Source: Xanthomonas massiliensis | GTDB taxonomy: Bacteria; Pseudomonadota; Gammaproteobacteria; Xanthomonadales; Xanthomonadaceae | Assembly: GCF_900018785.1 (NCBI RefSeq) | Contig: NZ_FCOY01000006.1 | Coordinates: forward strand, 1,426,001 to 1,490,000 | Length of the DNA stretch: 64,000 nucleotides | Direction: 5' to 3' | In this document: piece by piece, positions 53,329 through 63,391 of the stretch | Position numbering within the stretch: position 1 is the first letter of the stretch | Layout: the number at the start of each line of letters is the position of its first letter | Position numbers and translations under genes: made by a program | Notes under the pieces: generated by a model | Told to the model about the DNA's origin: nothing | Database searches by the model: none | Seen by the model: the letters and a program-made list of their open reading frames with translations, nothing else

Positions 53329-55206
53329 TCAAATGCCGCGTACCAGGCGGAAGCCGATGCGGGCGCTGGTCACGTCCGAATCCTGGGACATGCGCCAGGC
53401 CGCGCGGGTCTGCTCCGGCGAGGTGGACCAGCCGCCGCCGCGCACCACCCGCTGGCGGCAACCCGGGTTGTACCAGGCCGCGCCGTCGGCCGGCGCGCGC
53501 CGGTAGCTGGCATGCCAGCAGTCGGCAACCCATTCGCTGAGGTTGCCGGCCATGTCGCGCAGGCCCCAGGCGTTCGCGGCGAACCGCCCGGCCGGCGACG
53601 GCCCCCAGTAGCCGTCGCCATAGCCGGGGAAGGCGTTGTCCCAATGGCGCCCGCTGGGCGAGACGTCGAGCGCGCCGGTGTAGTTGCCCGACGCCGGCGG
53701 CGGCGTGGCCGCGTCGCCCCAGGCATAGCGGCCGGCCTGGCCGGCGCGCAGGGCGTATTCGAATTCCGATTCGCTGGGCAGGCGGTAGTGGCGGCCGGTC
53801 TGCTCGCTCAGCCAGCGCGCGTAGGCTTCGGCATCGCGCACGCTCACGTGCATCACCGGATCGCCCGGCGCCGCCGGATGGCCGTCGTAGCCGGAGCGCC
53901 AGTCCGCCCCGCTGCTGCGCACGAAGTTGCCGCTGCGCACGTCGTAGACCACCGAATGGCCGCGCCGGGTGGCGCGCGGGCGGGCGCCGCTGGCGGCGAC
54001 GTAGCGCGCGAACTCGGCCACCGTGACCTCGGTGATCGACATGGCGAAACCGCGCTCGAAACGCACGTAGTGCGCCGGCCGCTCGGCATCGGCGGCATCG
54101 TCCTCGTCCGCGCCCGCTCCCATGACGAAGGCGCCGTAGGGCACCACCACCATCTGCGGCCCGCGGCTGCCGTCGGCCAGCGCATCGGTGAACACTTGCC
54201 CGGCGCGGAACGCGCCGTAGCGCAGCGCCCGGTCCACGCGCGCCTGCAGGCGCGCGGCCACCGGATCGCCCGGTTCGGCGATGCGCAGCGCATGGGCCAG
54301 CCCGTCCTGCGCCGCGCGCAGCCCGGTCGGCGCGAGCAGCGCGTGCACGGCGGCCTCGTTCAGGGCGGCGACCCGGGCCCGGCGCACCGCCTGCACGCGC
54401 AGGCGCGCATCGGCCACCGCGGGCGACGGCGGGCGCACGTCGTCGGCACGCGCCAGCCAGGTCGCGGCCTGCTCGAAATCCTCGGCCTGCGCGGCCGCCT
54501 CGGCGCGGGCGATCAGGGCACTCTCGACCGCGGCGCGGCCCTGGCGTGCGCGCGGATCGTCCGGCGCCAGCTGTAATGCCTCGGCGAAGGCGGCCGCCGC
54601 GCCCTCGCCCTCGACATGGCCGGCACCCAGCTCGGCCTCGCCGTCGCGGACCAGGCCGTCCACGCGCTGGGCCAGCTCGACCTGCCGCTGCAGGCGCCGC
54701 GTGGCCGGATCGTCCGGCGCCACGCTGAGCGCCACCAGCGCCTCCCGCGCGGCGTCGGCGAGCGCCGCCTCGTCGCCATCGGCGGCGGTCTGCGCCTGTT
54801 CCAGGTGCGCGTTCCCGCGCTCCACGACCCGGCGCACGGCCTGCTCGAGCCCGCGCGCGGCGACGCCATCGCCGGGATCGCGCCGCAGCAGCGCCAGATA
54901 CAGGGGAATGGCCGTCTCCGGGCCGTCGAACAACGCATCCCGGGCCAGCGCCTGCCGGGCCTGGCGGCGCACCGTGGCCGGCGCGCGTCCGGCCAGGTCC
55001 ACCGCCGGCGGTTCCCAGCGCTGCACCGAATCCCCGCCTTCCTCGCGCACGCTCACCTGCGGCCGCCGCAGCGGCACAGCCGCTGGCGCCGGCGTCCCCG
55101 CTGCGTCCGGCGCCGGCACCGGCGCCGCGTCCGGGCCGGGCGTGCGTGCGCACGCCGCCACCAGCAGCGCCAGCATCATCCAGCCAGGCCGGGCGCTCTT
55201 GCGCAC
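53329..55206 (-). CDS. SUMF1/FGE-domain lipoprotein with helical repeat region
   Basis: 625 residues. A signal sequence ends in the lipobox LVAAC near residue 19. Residues about 60-330 are Ala-rich helices resembling tetratricopeptide units. The C-terminal part (about 350-625) is a formylglycine-generating-enzyme-like sulfatase-modifying domain: VVVPYGAFVMGA, SITEVTVAEFARYV, RLPSESEFEYALRAG, MAGNLSEWVADCWH and VVRGGGWSTSPEQTRAAWR. The copper-binding cysteine pair of true FGE is not clearly conserved, so enzymatic activity is doubtful; many such domains act as lectin-like or iron-dependent proteins. 68 bp before the M48 gene. Confidence 0.85.
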   Translation of the reverse strand: MRKSARPGWMMLALLVAACARTPGPDAAPVPAPDAAGTPAPAAVPLRRPQVSVREEGGDSVQRWEPPAVDLAGRAPATVRRQARQALARDALFDGPETAIPLYLALLRRDPGDGVAARGLEQAVRRVVERGNAHLEQAQTAADGDEAALADAAREALVALSVAPDDPATRRLQRQVELAQRVDGLVRDGEAELGAGHVEGEGAAAAFAEALQLAPDDPRARQGRAAVESALIARAEAAAQAEDFEQAATWLARADDVRPPSPAVADARLRVQAVRRARVAALNEAAVHALLAPTGLRAAQDGLAHALRIAEPGDPVAARLQARVDRALRYGAFRAGQVFTDALADGSRGPQMVVVPYGAFVMGAGADEDDAADAERPAHYVRFERGFAMSITEVTVAEFARYVAASGARPRATRRGHSVVYDVRSGNFVRSSGADWRSGYDGHPAAPGDPVMHVSVRDAEAYARWLSEQTGRHYRLPSESEFEYALRAGQAGRYAWGDAATPPPASGNYTGALDVSPSGRHWDNAFPGYGDGYWGPSPAGRFAANAWGLRDMAGNLSEWVADCWHASYRRAPADGAAWYNPGCRQRVVRGGGWSTSPEQTRAAWRMSQDSDVTSARIGFRLVRGI

Positions 55207-55281
55207 GCGCGTGTCCTCGCAACCGATCGGGGCGACGACGTTAGGCTATCCTCGCCCGCCCCCGCAAACCGGCCATCGCCC

Positions 55282-56370
55282 GTGCCCCTCTGGATCGACC
55301 ACCCCGCAGACCTGGCCTCCCGCCTCGAACGCCATCCGGCCCGCATCGGACTGGATACCGAATTCATCCGCGAACGCACCTACTGGCCGCGCCTGGCGCT
55401 GGTGCAGATGGCGGTCGGCGAGGAGATCCTGCTGATCGACCCGCTGGTGCCGGGCATGGCCGAGGCCCTGGTGCCCTGGCTGACCGACCCGTCCATCCTC
55501 AAGATCATGCACAGCGCCAGCGAGGACCTGGTCGCCTTCCGCCATACCTGCGGCGTGGTGCCGCGACCGCTGTTCGACACCCAGATCGCCGCGGCCATGG
55601 CCGGCCTGGGCGCCGGCCTGGGCTACCAGAAGCTGGTGATGGACGTGGTCGGCGCCCAGGTGGATAAGGGCGAGACCCGCTCGGACTGGCTGCGCCGCCC
55701 GCTCTCGCCCGCGCAACTGCAGTACGCCGCCGACGACGTGCGCCACCTGTTCGCGCTGCACGATGCGCTGGAAGCCAGGCTGCAGGCACTCGGCCGCCGC
55801 GCCTGGCTGGACGAGGATGCCGCCCGCCTGCTCGACGGGACGGACCACGACGAAGGCGAGCGCTGGCCGCACCTGGGCCTGCGCGCGGCCCAGTTCATGG
55901 AGCCCCCCGCCCAGCACCGGCTGCTGCGCCTGCTGCGCTGGCGCGAGCGCCAGGCCCGCGACAGCGACCGCCCGCGCAGCTGGATCCTCGACAACGAACT
56001 GGCCGCCGTGCTCGCGCGCACCCCGCCGGTCGACCTGGCCGCGCTGCAGCGCGTGTTCGACCGCTTCCCCAAGGCGCCCCGCAAGCTGGCCGACAGCGTG
56101 CTGAAGGTGCTGCACGCGCCCCTGCCGGACGAGGCCGACGCACCGCTGGCCGTGGCCGCCGACGAAAGCGGCAAGGCCGCGCTCAAGCGCCTGCAGCAGG
56201 CCGTGGCCGGGCGCAGCCAGGCACTGGGCCTGGCCGACGGGCTGCTGGCCTCGCGCAAGCACCTGGAGGCGCTGCTGGAAAGCGGGCAATGGCCGGCCGC
56301 GCTGTCGGGCTGGCGACGTCGCGAGCTGGAACCGGTGCTGGCGCCCCTGCTCGCGCAAAAAGGCGGATAA
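55282..56370 (+). CDS. rnd: Ribonuclease D
   Basis: 362 residues. DEDDy 3'-5' exonuclease: IGLDTEFIRERTYWPRLALVQ (Exo I), MHSASEDLVAFR (Exo II) and QYAADDVRHLFAL (Exo III with Tyr). HRDC domains follow at about 205-285 and near the C-terminus. It trims tRNA and other small RNA 3' ends. The start is a GTG (VPLWIDHPADL); no ATG lies nearby in frame upstream that keeps the family N-terminus. Divergent from the SUMF1 lipoprotein with 75 bp between starts. Confidence 0.93.
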   Translation: MPLWIDHPADLASRLERHPARIGLDTEFIRERTYWPRLALVQMAVGEEILLIDPLVPGMAEALVPWLTDPSILKIMHSASEDLVAFRHTCGVVPRPLFDTQIAAAMAGLGAGLGYQKLVMDVVGAQVDKGETRSDWLRRPLSPAQLQYAADDVRHLFALHDALEARLQALGRRAWLDEDAARLLDGTDHDEGERWPHLGLRAAQFMEPPAQHRLLRLLRWRERQARDSDRPRSWILDNELAAVLARTPPVDLAALQRVFDRFPKAPRKLADSVLKVLHAPLPDEADAPLAVAADESGKAALKRLQQAVAGRSQALGLADGLLASRKHLEALLESGQWPAALSGWRRRELEPVLAPLLAQKGG

Positions 56371-56509
56371 GGCGCCGGCGCCGGCCAGCGGTTATTCCAA
56401 GCGCCGGGCATCGAATGAATGGAAAATAAAAACACCGGTTTTCCGGAGCGATAAAACCGCGGATTCCCGCCCTTTCCCGGGCATGCGGGTGGCCCTCGTC
56501 CGCGGCCGA

Positions 56510-56518
56510 TGCGATAAT
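56510..56518 (+). promoter_or_regulatory. Extended -10 of the hns-like gene
   Basis: TGCGATAAT: an extended -10 (TG-N-GATAAT) in a patch that is AT-rich for this genome (56390-56590). Predicted start about 56525, giving a leader of about 60 nt to the GTG start. Confidence 0.5.
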
Positions 56519-56586
56519 CCCCGCGGGTTTTCATGCCCCTCGATTATTTCTCCCCGCAATACGACGCAATAAAAAAGGCAAACGCC

Positions 56587-56997
56587 GTGACCGAAAACAC
56601 CAAGCTCGACTCCATCGCCCAGGCCAAGGCCAAGCTCCTGGAAGAACTGCAGAAGCTGGAAGAACAGGAAAAGAACGAACGCGCCAGCGAAGCCGCTTCC
56701 GCCCATTCCACGATCATTTCCCTGCTCGAGCAGTTCGGCGGGTTCTTCAGCGCCAAGCAGCGCGCCGACATCGCCGCGCTGGTCGGCGGTACCGCCGCGC
56801 ATGTCCCGGCCAAGTCCAAGGGCAGCAAGGCCAGCCAGGGCACCGTCAAGCCGAAGTACCAGCTGCCGCATACCGGCGAGACCTGGACCGGCCGCGGCCG
56901 CACGCCGAAGTCCTTCGCCGCCTGGGAAGGCACCGCCGCCTACAAGGAATGGAAGGCCCGCCATCCGGAACTGAAGTTCCCGCTGTACCGCGAGTGA
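56587..56997 (+). CDS. H-NS family nucleoid protein (xanthomonad type)
   Basis: 136 residues. A coiled-coil oligomerisation region (about 5-45, [18 protein letters not shown]) and the C-terminal DNA-binding domain with [15 protein letters not shown], the family's TWTGxGRxP core that binds AT-rich minor groove, then [22 protein letters not shown] start: AAAAAAGG lies eight bases before it and it matches relatives' length; an in-frame ATG at 56533 has no ribosome site. It silences AT-rich, often acquired, DNA. The 5' region is itself AT-rich, consistent with self-regulation. Confidence 0.88.
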   Translation: MTENTKLDSIAQAKAKLLEELQKLEEQEKNERASEAASAHSTIISLLEQFGGFFSAKQRADIAALVGGTAAHVPAKSKGSKASQGTVKPKYQLPHTGETWTGRGRTPKSFAAWEGTAAYKEWKARHPELKFPLYRE

Positions 56998-57151
56998 TCG
57001 CCGCGGGCGCCGGACATCCGCGCGGGGCCGCCGAGCGCGTCCCGCTTCCGGACCCGGCGCCATCCCCCTTGGCGAGCGATGCGCATGCGCGTAGAATGCG
57101 CCGCTCGCGGGGCGGGAGGCAGTGCCGCCGGCACCGCGGGATCCAGCATGT

Positions 57152-57227
<76 letters not shown>

Positions 57228-57236
57228 CTATTCGAG

Positions 57237-57276
57237 ACAGCGCGTTGCACCTGCGGTGCGGCGCGCTGTTTTTCTT
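57237..57276 (+). terminator. Terminator of tRNA-Ala
   Basis: A stem of ACAGCGCG with CGCGCTGT, plus an inner GCACC/GGTGC, is followed by TTTTTCTTT. Strong, 10 bp after the tRNA. Confidence 0.9.
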
Positions 57277-57819
57277 TGGGCCGACGGCAGACGTCCTGTC
57301 CTCCCGCCGAACCGCCATGCCCCGGAAGCACCGGCCTGGCGCGCCGGTGCGGCGCGGCAGGAACACTTGCCCGGAAGCTTGCCTTTGCAGCCATCCTGCA
57401 TCCGTTGCCATGCCGCGCGATACGCGGACCGAACCCGACGGCAGTCGCGGCCCGGGCCGTCCCGCCTGGTACGCCCGAACGGCATCGCCGGATCCGGTTC
57501 GTGCGCATCGAGCGCCATGTCGGTCCCGCCCCGTGACCCGGATCGCGATTTGAGCGATCGGCTGCCCGCCGGCATCGTCCCATGACCTTTGGCACGCGGT
57601 ATCCGGCACATCCCATTTCCTAGAATCGCCGCCAGTGCCGGGTTTCCTCCACGCCCGGCGCTGCCGCCCGTGCGACTCCGTCGCGAGGGATCGGAGCAGC
57701 ACCCGCGCGACGGCTATCGCGGGACACATCCGCAACGCCGTGTCCTGCGGTGCCGATGCATGGCGCAGCCCTGCGGCCGCGCCGGCCATCCAATCTCGAT
57801 TCGTCTGGGAGGAAATGCG
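57277..57819. other. Intergenic stretch after the tRNA gene
   Basis: 543 bp with no credible gene on either strand. TAGAAT at 57621-57626 is a possible -10 for the downstream gene, which would give a leader near 190 nt. A small GCCGGG/CCCGGC hairpin lies at 57637-57659. Nothing else recognised. Confidence 0.4.
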
Positions 57820-58545
57820 ATGAAGCAGGAAACCGCCATCCGGCTGCTGACGCTCTATTCCGGCGTGCTCACCGCCGCCGTCGCCGTGCTCTTCACCACG
57901 GCCGCCGTATCGCCGGGCCGGCATGCCAGCTACGAACAGATCGACGTGCAACGCATCAACCTGCGCGAGCCCGACGGCACCTTGCGCATGGTGATCTCCA
58001 ACCAGAAGCAGTTCCCCGGGTACATCTTCAAGGGGCACGAGTATGCGCACGACCGCCGGTCCGCCGGCATGATCTTCTACAACGAGGAAGGCACCGAGAA
58101 CGGCGGGCTGACCTTCGCCGGCTCCCGCGACAAGGACGGCAGGATCGCCAGCTACGGCCACCTCAGCTTCGATCCCTACGAGAACGACCAGGTGGTCAGC
58201 CTGGACCAGCGCGAATTCGACGGGGCGCGCTTCGCGGGCCTGACGATCAACGACCGCCCGACCAAGTCCATCGAACCGTTCGTCGCCCACCTGGACGAAA
58301 TGAAAGCGCTTTCGGGGGCCGAATTCCGGAAACGGGCGGAAGAACTGGGTGCCCTGCCGGCACCGACGCGCCTGTTCCTGGGCAAGTCGGACCAGAGCCG
58401 TGAATCGGCCGTCCTGCTCGCCGACGCCGCGGGCCGGCCGCGCCTGAAGATGCGGGTCGGCGACGATGGCCGGGCCGCGATCGAGTTCCTCGACGAAGAC
58501 GGCAAGGTGGCCAGGACGCTGACGGCCGACGCGCAGGCGCGGTAG
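57820..58545 (+). CDS. Hypothetical protein with N-terminal membrane anchor, 241 aa
   Basis: 241 residues. A hydrophobic segment (about 9-29) is followed by a soluble, beta-rich region. Repeated short motifs of the type VQRINLREPDGTLRMVISN (about 42-60) and AGRPRLKMRVGDDGRAAIEFLDEDG (near the end) suggest internal repeats of a strand-turn-strand unit with DG turns. Similar proteins with GMIFYNEEGTENGGLTFAG occur in many bacteria but have no assigned function to my knowledge. GGAGGA six bases before the ATG fixes the start. Convergent with lhr. Confidence 0.8.
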   Translation: MKQETAIRLLTLYSGVLTAAVAVLFTTAAVSPGRHASYEQIDVQRINLREPDGTLRMVISNQKQFPGYIFKGHEYAHDRRSAGMIFYNEEGTENGGLTFAGSRDKDGRIASYGHLSFDPYENDQVVSLDQREFDGARFAGLTINDRPTKSIEPFVAHLDEMKALSGAEFRKRAEELGALPAPTRLFLGKSDQSRESAVLLADAAGRPRLKMRVGDDGRAAIEFLDEDGKVARTLTADAQAR

Positions 58546-58554
58546 GCCGCCGGC

Positions 58555-58713
58555 CATCCGCGGCGGCGGACCGCCCCGCACCGGTTCGCCGTGACGCGCC
58601 ATCGGCCAGCAGCTGCCCTTCCCGCGCCAGTTCGCCGGCATCCAATTCCAGCAGTGGTTGGAAGCGCTCGGCAGACACGCGGCGGGGATCGCACGCGCTC
58701 GGCAGGCCGTCGC
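58555..58713 (-). repeat. Decayed copy of the lhr 3' end
   Basis: This stretch repeats 58746-58892, the true 3' end of lhr. The minus strand encodes AERFQPLLELDAGELAREGQLLA, nearly identical to the gene's AERFQPLLELDAGELARAGQLLA. The offset is 191 bp at one end and 179 at the other, so small indels have accumulated. It has no start or stop relation to a gene and fills the 192-bp gap before the convergent 241-aa gene. Confidence 0.85.
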
Positions 58714-58737
58714 ATGCCCGGGCGCTGGCGCCACGTC

Positions 58738-61700
58738 CTAAACGGGTGCGGCGGTGACCACGGCGCGGGCAGCGGTTCCCCGTGGCGCGCCTTCGGCCAG
58801 CAGCTGCCCCGCCCGCGCCAGTTCGCCGGCATCCAGTTCCAGCAGCGGCTGGAAGCGCTCGGCCACGCGGCAGGCGATCGGCAGGCCGTCGCGGTACAGC
58901 ACGCGGTTGCCCGGCACGCGCGCGATGCGTTCGCCCGCCAGCACGGTGCCGAGCAGGTTGGCCGGGTCGCTGGCAGCGATCACGAGCAGGCGGCCGTCGT
59001 GCGGCCGGCGGCGGGTCTCGCGCAGCAGGCCGATGGCTTCCGGAAGGGCGAACTGTTCGCCGGACAGGCCGTCGACGAAGCGCCCGCCGCGGATCTCGCC
59101 GCGCGCCTCCAGCCGGTGGTAGACGCGCGACAGCTCGCGCCACGGCGGCAGCCAGGCCGCCTCGCGCTCGAGGATGCGCCAGCCGACCACGCCGTAGCGC
59201 CGCAGCAGCGTGCGCGCGACATGCTCGACGGCCTCGCGGCGCGCGGCGGCCGCCTGTTCCGGCGCCACCTCGGCCGGCCGGCGCAACAGCGTCCAGCGGC
59301 CCGCATCGCGGATGCCGTACAGCGGCATGCGGCCGCGTCGACGCGATGGCGCCGTCAGCCGCTTGGAGGCCGGCACCAGCAACGCGCGCAGGCCGCTGTA
59401 GCTGTCGCAATGGATGCGGCCGCGGCCGACCAGCTCGGCCAGCGCAGTCTCCAGCTCGGTCGCCAGCAACCGGGTGCCGTCGGCGATCTCGTCGAAGAAG
59501 CTGGCACCGTTGCCGGCCAGGTAGTCGAGCACCTTGCGCGCGCGCGAACCCAGCGCGTCGTCGGCCGCGTCGGCATCGTCCCTCGCCGCCAGCCGCGTCC
59601 ATGGCCCGGCACTGCGCCGCGGCAGCAGCAGGATGGGCGTGGAACGCAACGAGGCCGGGCCGCCCGCGCCCGTCGCCGAAGGCCGCAGGCGCGTCCACAG
59701 GGTGCGGCCGGCACTGCATTCCTCGTCCAGCCAGCCCGGCTGGTAGTCGCGTACGCGGGCGGCCAGCAGTTCCGACTCCCAGGCGACGGCCGGTGCCTCG
59801 TAGCCTTCCAGCTGGCCCAGCACGCCACCCAGCGCCTCGGCACCGCTGGCGCGGCTGTCCTCGTCCAGGCGCTGCCAGGCGAACAGGAAGCGCGCGTAGT
59901 CACGTGCGCTGACCGGCTCGATCTCGCGCCGCAGCCGGCCCAGCGTGTAGCGGTGGATGCGCGCCAGCAGGTGGCGCTCGCACCACTCGTCCTCGGCGGC
60001 ATCGGCGCTGAAACGGCCCTGCATCACGTAGCCTTCCTGCTGCAGCGCCAGCAGCGCGGCGGCGATCTCCCCGCGCGGCAGCTGCAGCGAGTGGGCCAGC
60101 ACCGCCAGCGTGGTCGGCCCCAGGCCGGACAGGCGCGCGCGCACTAGCTCGCGCACCGCCGGCTCGCGCTGCCAGTCCGGCACGGCGCAATCGGCGGGTG
60201 CCTGGATCGGTGGCTGCAGGCGACGCTGCGGGTACAGCGGCGCGAACTGATCCAGGCGTTCGGCGGCGATCCACAGGTCCTCGCCGCCGGGTTCGGCTAG
60301 GCCGGCCTCGGTCGGACCCGCCTCGACCAGACGTGCGGCGCGCCGGTCGGCCGCCAGCTGCGCCAGCCATTGCGGCCAGTCCGGCCCGGCGGCGGCCTCG
60401 GTGGCGGTGATCACGCCCAGCCCGGACAGCGCTTCGTGCATCTCGTCGGCGTCGCGCACCTGCGGCCAGGCCTGCTCGCGTACCGCATCGATGGCGGCCG
60501 GGTCCAGGCGGCCTAGATCGTCGGCGCTCTGCGGATCGACGCGGCGCGACTGCACCGCCTGGGTACGGCGCTCCTCCAGCGGAGCGTCGTCGAGGAAGGC
60601 GTAGGGGCGCGCCTGCAGCGCCTCGGCCGCCAGCGCCGACGGCGCGGCCAGGTCGCGCGCCTCGACCCGCACCTCGCCGGACTCGATGCCGCGCAGCAGG
60701 CGCAGCCAGCCCTGCGTGTCCATGGCTTCGTCCAGGCAGTCGCGCAGCGTCTGCGCCACCAGCGGGTGGTCGGGCACCTCGCGCTCGCCGACGATGTTCT
60801 CCAGGCACGCCACCTGGTCGGGGAACACACTGGCCAGCAGGTCCTCGGATTTCATCCGCTGCAGCTGCGGGGCGACCTTGCGGCCGCCGGAAAAGCGCGG
60901 CAGCGCCAGCGCGTTGGTGGCGTTCCAGCGCCAGCGCGTTGGTGGCGTTCCAGCGCCAGCGCGCGCCGAACAGCGGCGCATCCAGCAGCGCCTGCACCAG
61001 CACCTCGCGCGCCGAGGACGAATGCAGGTAGCGGGCCACGTCCGCCAGCGGGAAGCTGTGGCTGGTGGACAGCGACAGCACGATGGCGTCCTCGGTGGCC
61101 GCCGCCTGCAGCTCGAAGTTGAAGGTGCGGCAGAAGCGCTTGCGCAGCGCCAGCCCCCAGGCGCGGTTGAGGCGGCTGCCGTAGGGACTGTGGATCACCA
61201 GCTGCATGCCGCCGCTGGCGTCGAAGAAGCGCTCCAGCACGATGCACTGCCGGGTCGGCATGGCGCCGAGTTCGGCGGCGCCGCGCAGCAGGTGGTCGAG
61301 CAGCTGGCGCGCGGATTCGTCATCCAGGCCGAGCACGCCGGTCAGCCAAGCCTGCGCGCCGTCGCGGCCCTCGGCCTGCGCCCGCTTGGCGATCTCCTCG
61401 CGCAGCCGCGACAGGCCGGCCGACAGCGCATCGCTGCGGCCCGGCGCCTCGCCCATCCAGAACGGGATGTTGGGCGGCAGCCCCTTGGCGTCCTCCACGC
61501 GCATGCGCCCGGCCTCGACCCGCAGGATGCGGTAGCTGGCGTTGCCGAGCTGGAACACGTCGCCGGTGAGGCTTTCCACCGCGAAGTCCTCGTTGACCGT
61601 GCCGATCACCTCGGCCTGCGGCTCCAGCACCACGGTGTAGTCGCCGGTCTCGGGGATGGTGCCGCCGGAGGTGAGCGCGGCCATGCGCGCGCCGCGGCGC

Positions 61701-63208
61701 GCACGCAGGCGGCGGTGCACGGCGTCGCGGTGCAGGTAGCCGGCGCGCTGGCCATGGCGGGTGGCGAAGCCCTCGGACAGCATCTTCACCACCGCATCGA
61801 ATTCGGCGCGCGGCAGCCGCGCATACGGCCAGGCGCGGCGCACCAGTTCGTACAGGGCGTCCTCGCCCCACTCCTGGCAGGCGACCTCGGCGACGATCTG
61901 CTGCGCCAACACGTCGGCCGGCGCCTCGGGGACGTGCAGCGTGTCCAGTTCGCCGCGGCGCACGCAGTCGAGCAGCGCCGCGCATTCGACCAGTTCGTCG
62001 CGGGTCTGCGGGAACAGCCGCGCCTTGGGCACGCCGCCGACATGATGGCCGGCGCGGCCGGCGCGCTGCAGGAATGCCGAGATCGAGCGCGGCGAGCCGA
62101 GCTGGCACACCAGGTCGACCTCGCCGATGTCCAGGCCCAGTTCCAGCGAGGCGGTGGCCACCAGCACCTTCAGCTCGCCGGCCTTGAGCCGCTGCTCGGC
62201 CAGCAGCCGCGCATCGCGCGCCAGGCTGCCGTGGTGGGCGGCCACCGCGTCCTTGCCCAGCAGCTCGCCCAGGTGCCGCGCCGCGCGCTCGGCCATGCGC
62301 CGGGTGTTGACGAACACCAGCGTGGTGCGGTGCTCGCGCACCAGCGCGGCGACCTGCTCGTAGACCTGCCGCCACTGGTCGCCGGACATCACCGGCGCCA
62401 GGGACGTGGGCGGCAGCACCAGCGCCAGGTCGCGCCGGCCCTGCAGCGGGATGTCGACGATCTCGCAGTCGGGCGTGCCGTCCGCGCGCACCGCGTTCGC
62501 ACCGACCAGGAAGCGCGCCACCTCCTCGATCGGCTGCTGCGTGGCCGACAGGCCGATGCGGACGATGGGCCGCTCCGCCAGCTGCTGCAGACGCTCCAGC
62601 GACAGCGCCAGGTGGCTGCCGCGCTTGTTGCCGGCCACCGCATGGATCTCGTCGACGATCAGCGTGCGCACGTGGCGCAGCGACTCGCGCCCGGATTCCG
62701 AGCCCAGCAGCACGTACAGCGATTCGGGCGTGGTCACCAGGATGTGCGGCGGCCGCCGGCGCGCCTGCGCGCGCTCGCGCTGCGGGGTGTCGCCGGTGCG
62801 CACCGCGGCGCGGATCTCGACGTCGGCCAGGCCCAGCGCCGCCAGTTCGGCGCGGATGCCGGCCAGCGGCGTCTCCAGGTTGAGGCGGATGTCGTTGGAC
62901 AGCGCCTTCAGCGGCGAGACGTAGACCACCTCGGTGCGGTCGGGCAGCCCGCCCTCGGCCACGCCGCGGCGCACCAGCGCGTCGATCGCGCTGAGGAAGG
63001 CGGTGAGGGTCTTGCCCGAACCGGTCGGCGCGGCCACCAGCGCGTGCCGGCCGCGGCCGATCGCCGGCCACGCCGCCGCCTGCGCCGCCGTGGGCGCGGC
63101 GAACGTGCGCGCGAACCAGCCGGCGACCGCCGGATGGAAGCGCTCGAGCACGGATGCGGGCGTTGGCGGGGGCGTGGACACCCCTGCAACATGGGGCTTG
63201 GCGGCCAT
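58738..63208 (-). pseudogene. lhr: Lhr-family ATP-dependent helicase, interrupted by a frameshift
   Basis: Read through, it would encode about 1480 residues, normal for long Lhr. The N-terminal part has Walker [46 protein letters not shown] and LQRAGRAGH, so the helicase core is intact. Near residue 760 a 25-bp tandem duplication (60901-60950) shifts the frame; the remaining 720 residues, including the C-terminal domain (linked to uracil-DNA glycosylase activity in E. coli Lhr), continue intact in the next frame. As it stands the first frame would run on with unrelated residues to 59900. An internal ATG ([12 protein letters not shown]) could start the second part. Confidence 0.85.
60901..60963 (-). 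repeat. 25-bp tandem duplication breaking lhr
   Basis: Two perfect copies of a 25-bp unit (60901-60925 and 60926-60950) are followed by 13 bases of a third. Removing one copy restores the family sequence [18 protein letters not shown] across the junction. 25 is not a multiple of three, hence the frame break. Confidence 0.95.
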
Positions 63209-63391
63209 CCGGGCAATGTCGCACCGGCGGCGCGGAACGGACCGCTGGCGTCCGTTCATTGTCCCGTCGGCGTGAAGAAGCGCGGCCGCTTCGTTGGCGG
63301 TGCATTTACGTCCTTGCGTCTAGCGTCGGTCGTGGCCCCCGCCACACCGGGGCCGGAATCCGCTCCAGGTCCAATCACAGGGAGAAGCCCG

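Noticed and set aside
57587-57612. TTGGCACGCGG as a sigma-54 promoter
   Set aside because: The -12 TTGC element is missing at the required spacing.
60855-60981. A normal start for a second, independent lhr-like gene
   Set aside because: The upstream ATG lies within the duplicated DNA; the sequence is the direct continuation of Lhr. Internal initiation remains possible but a separate gene is not supported.
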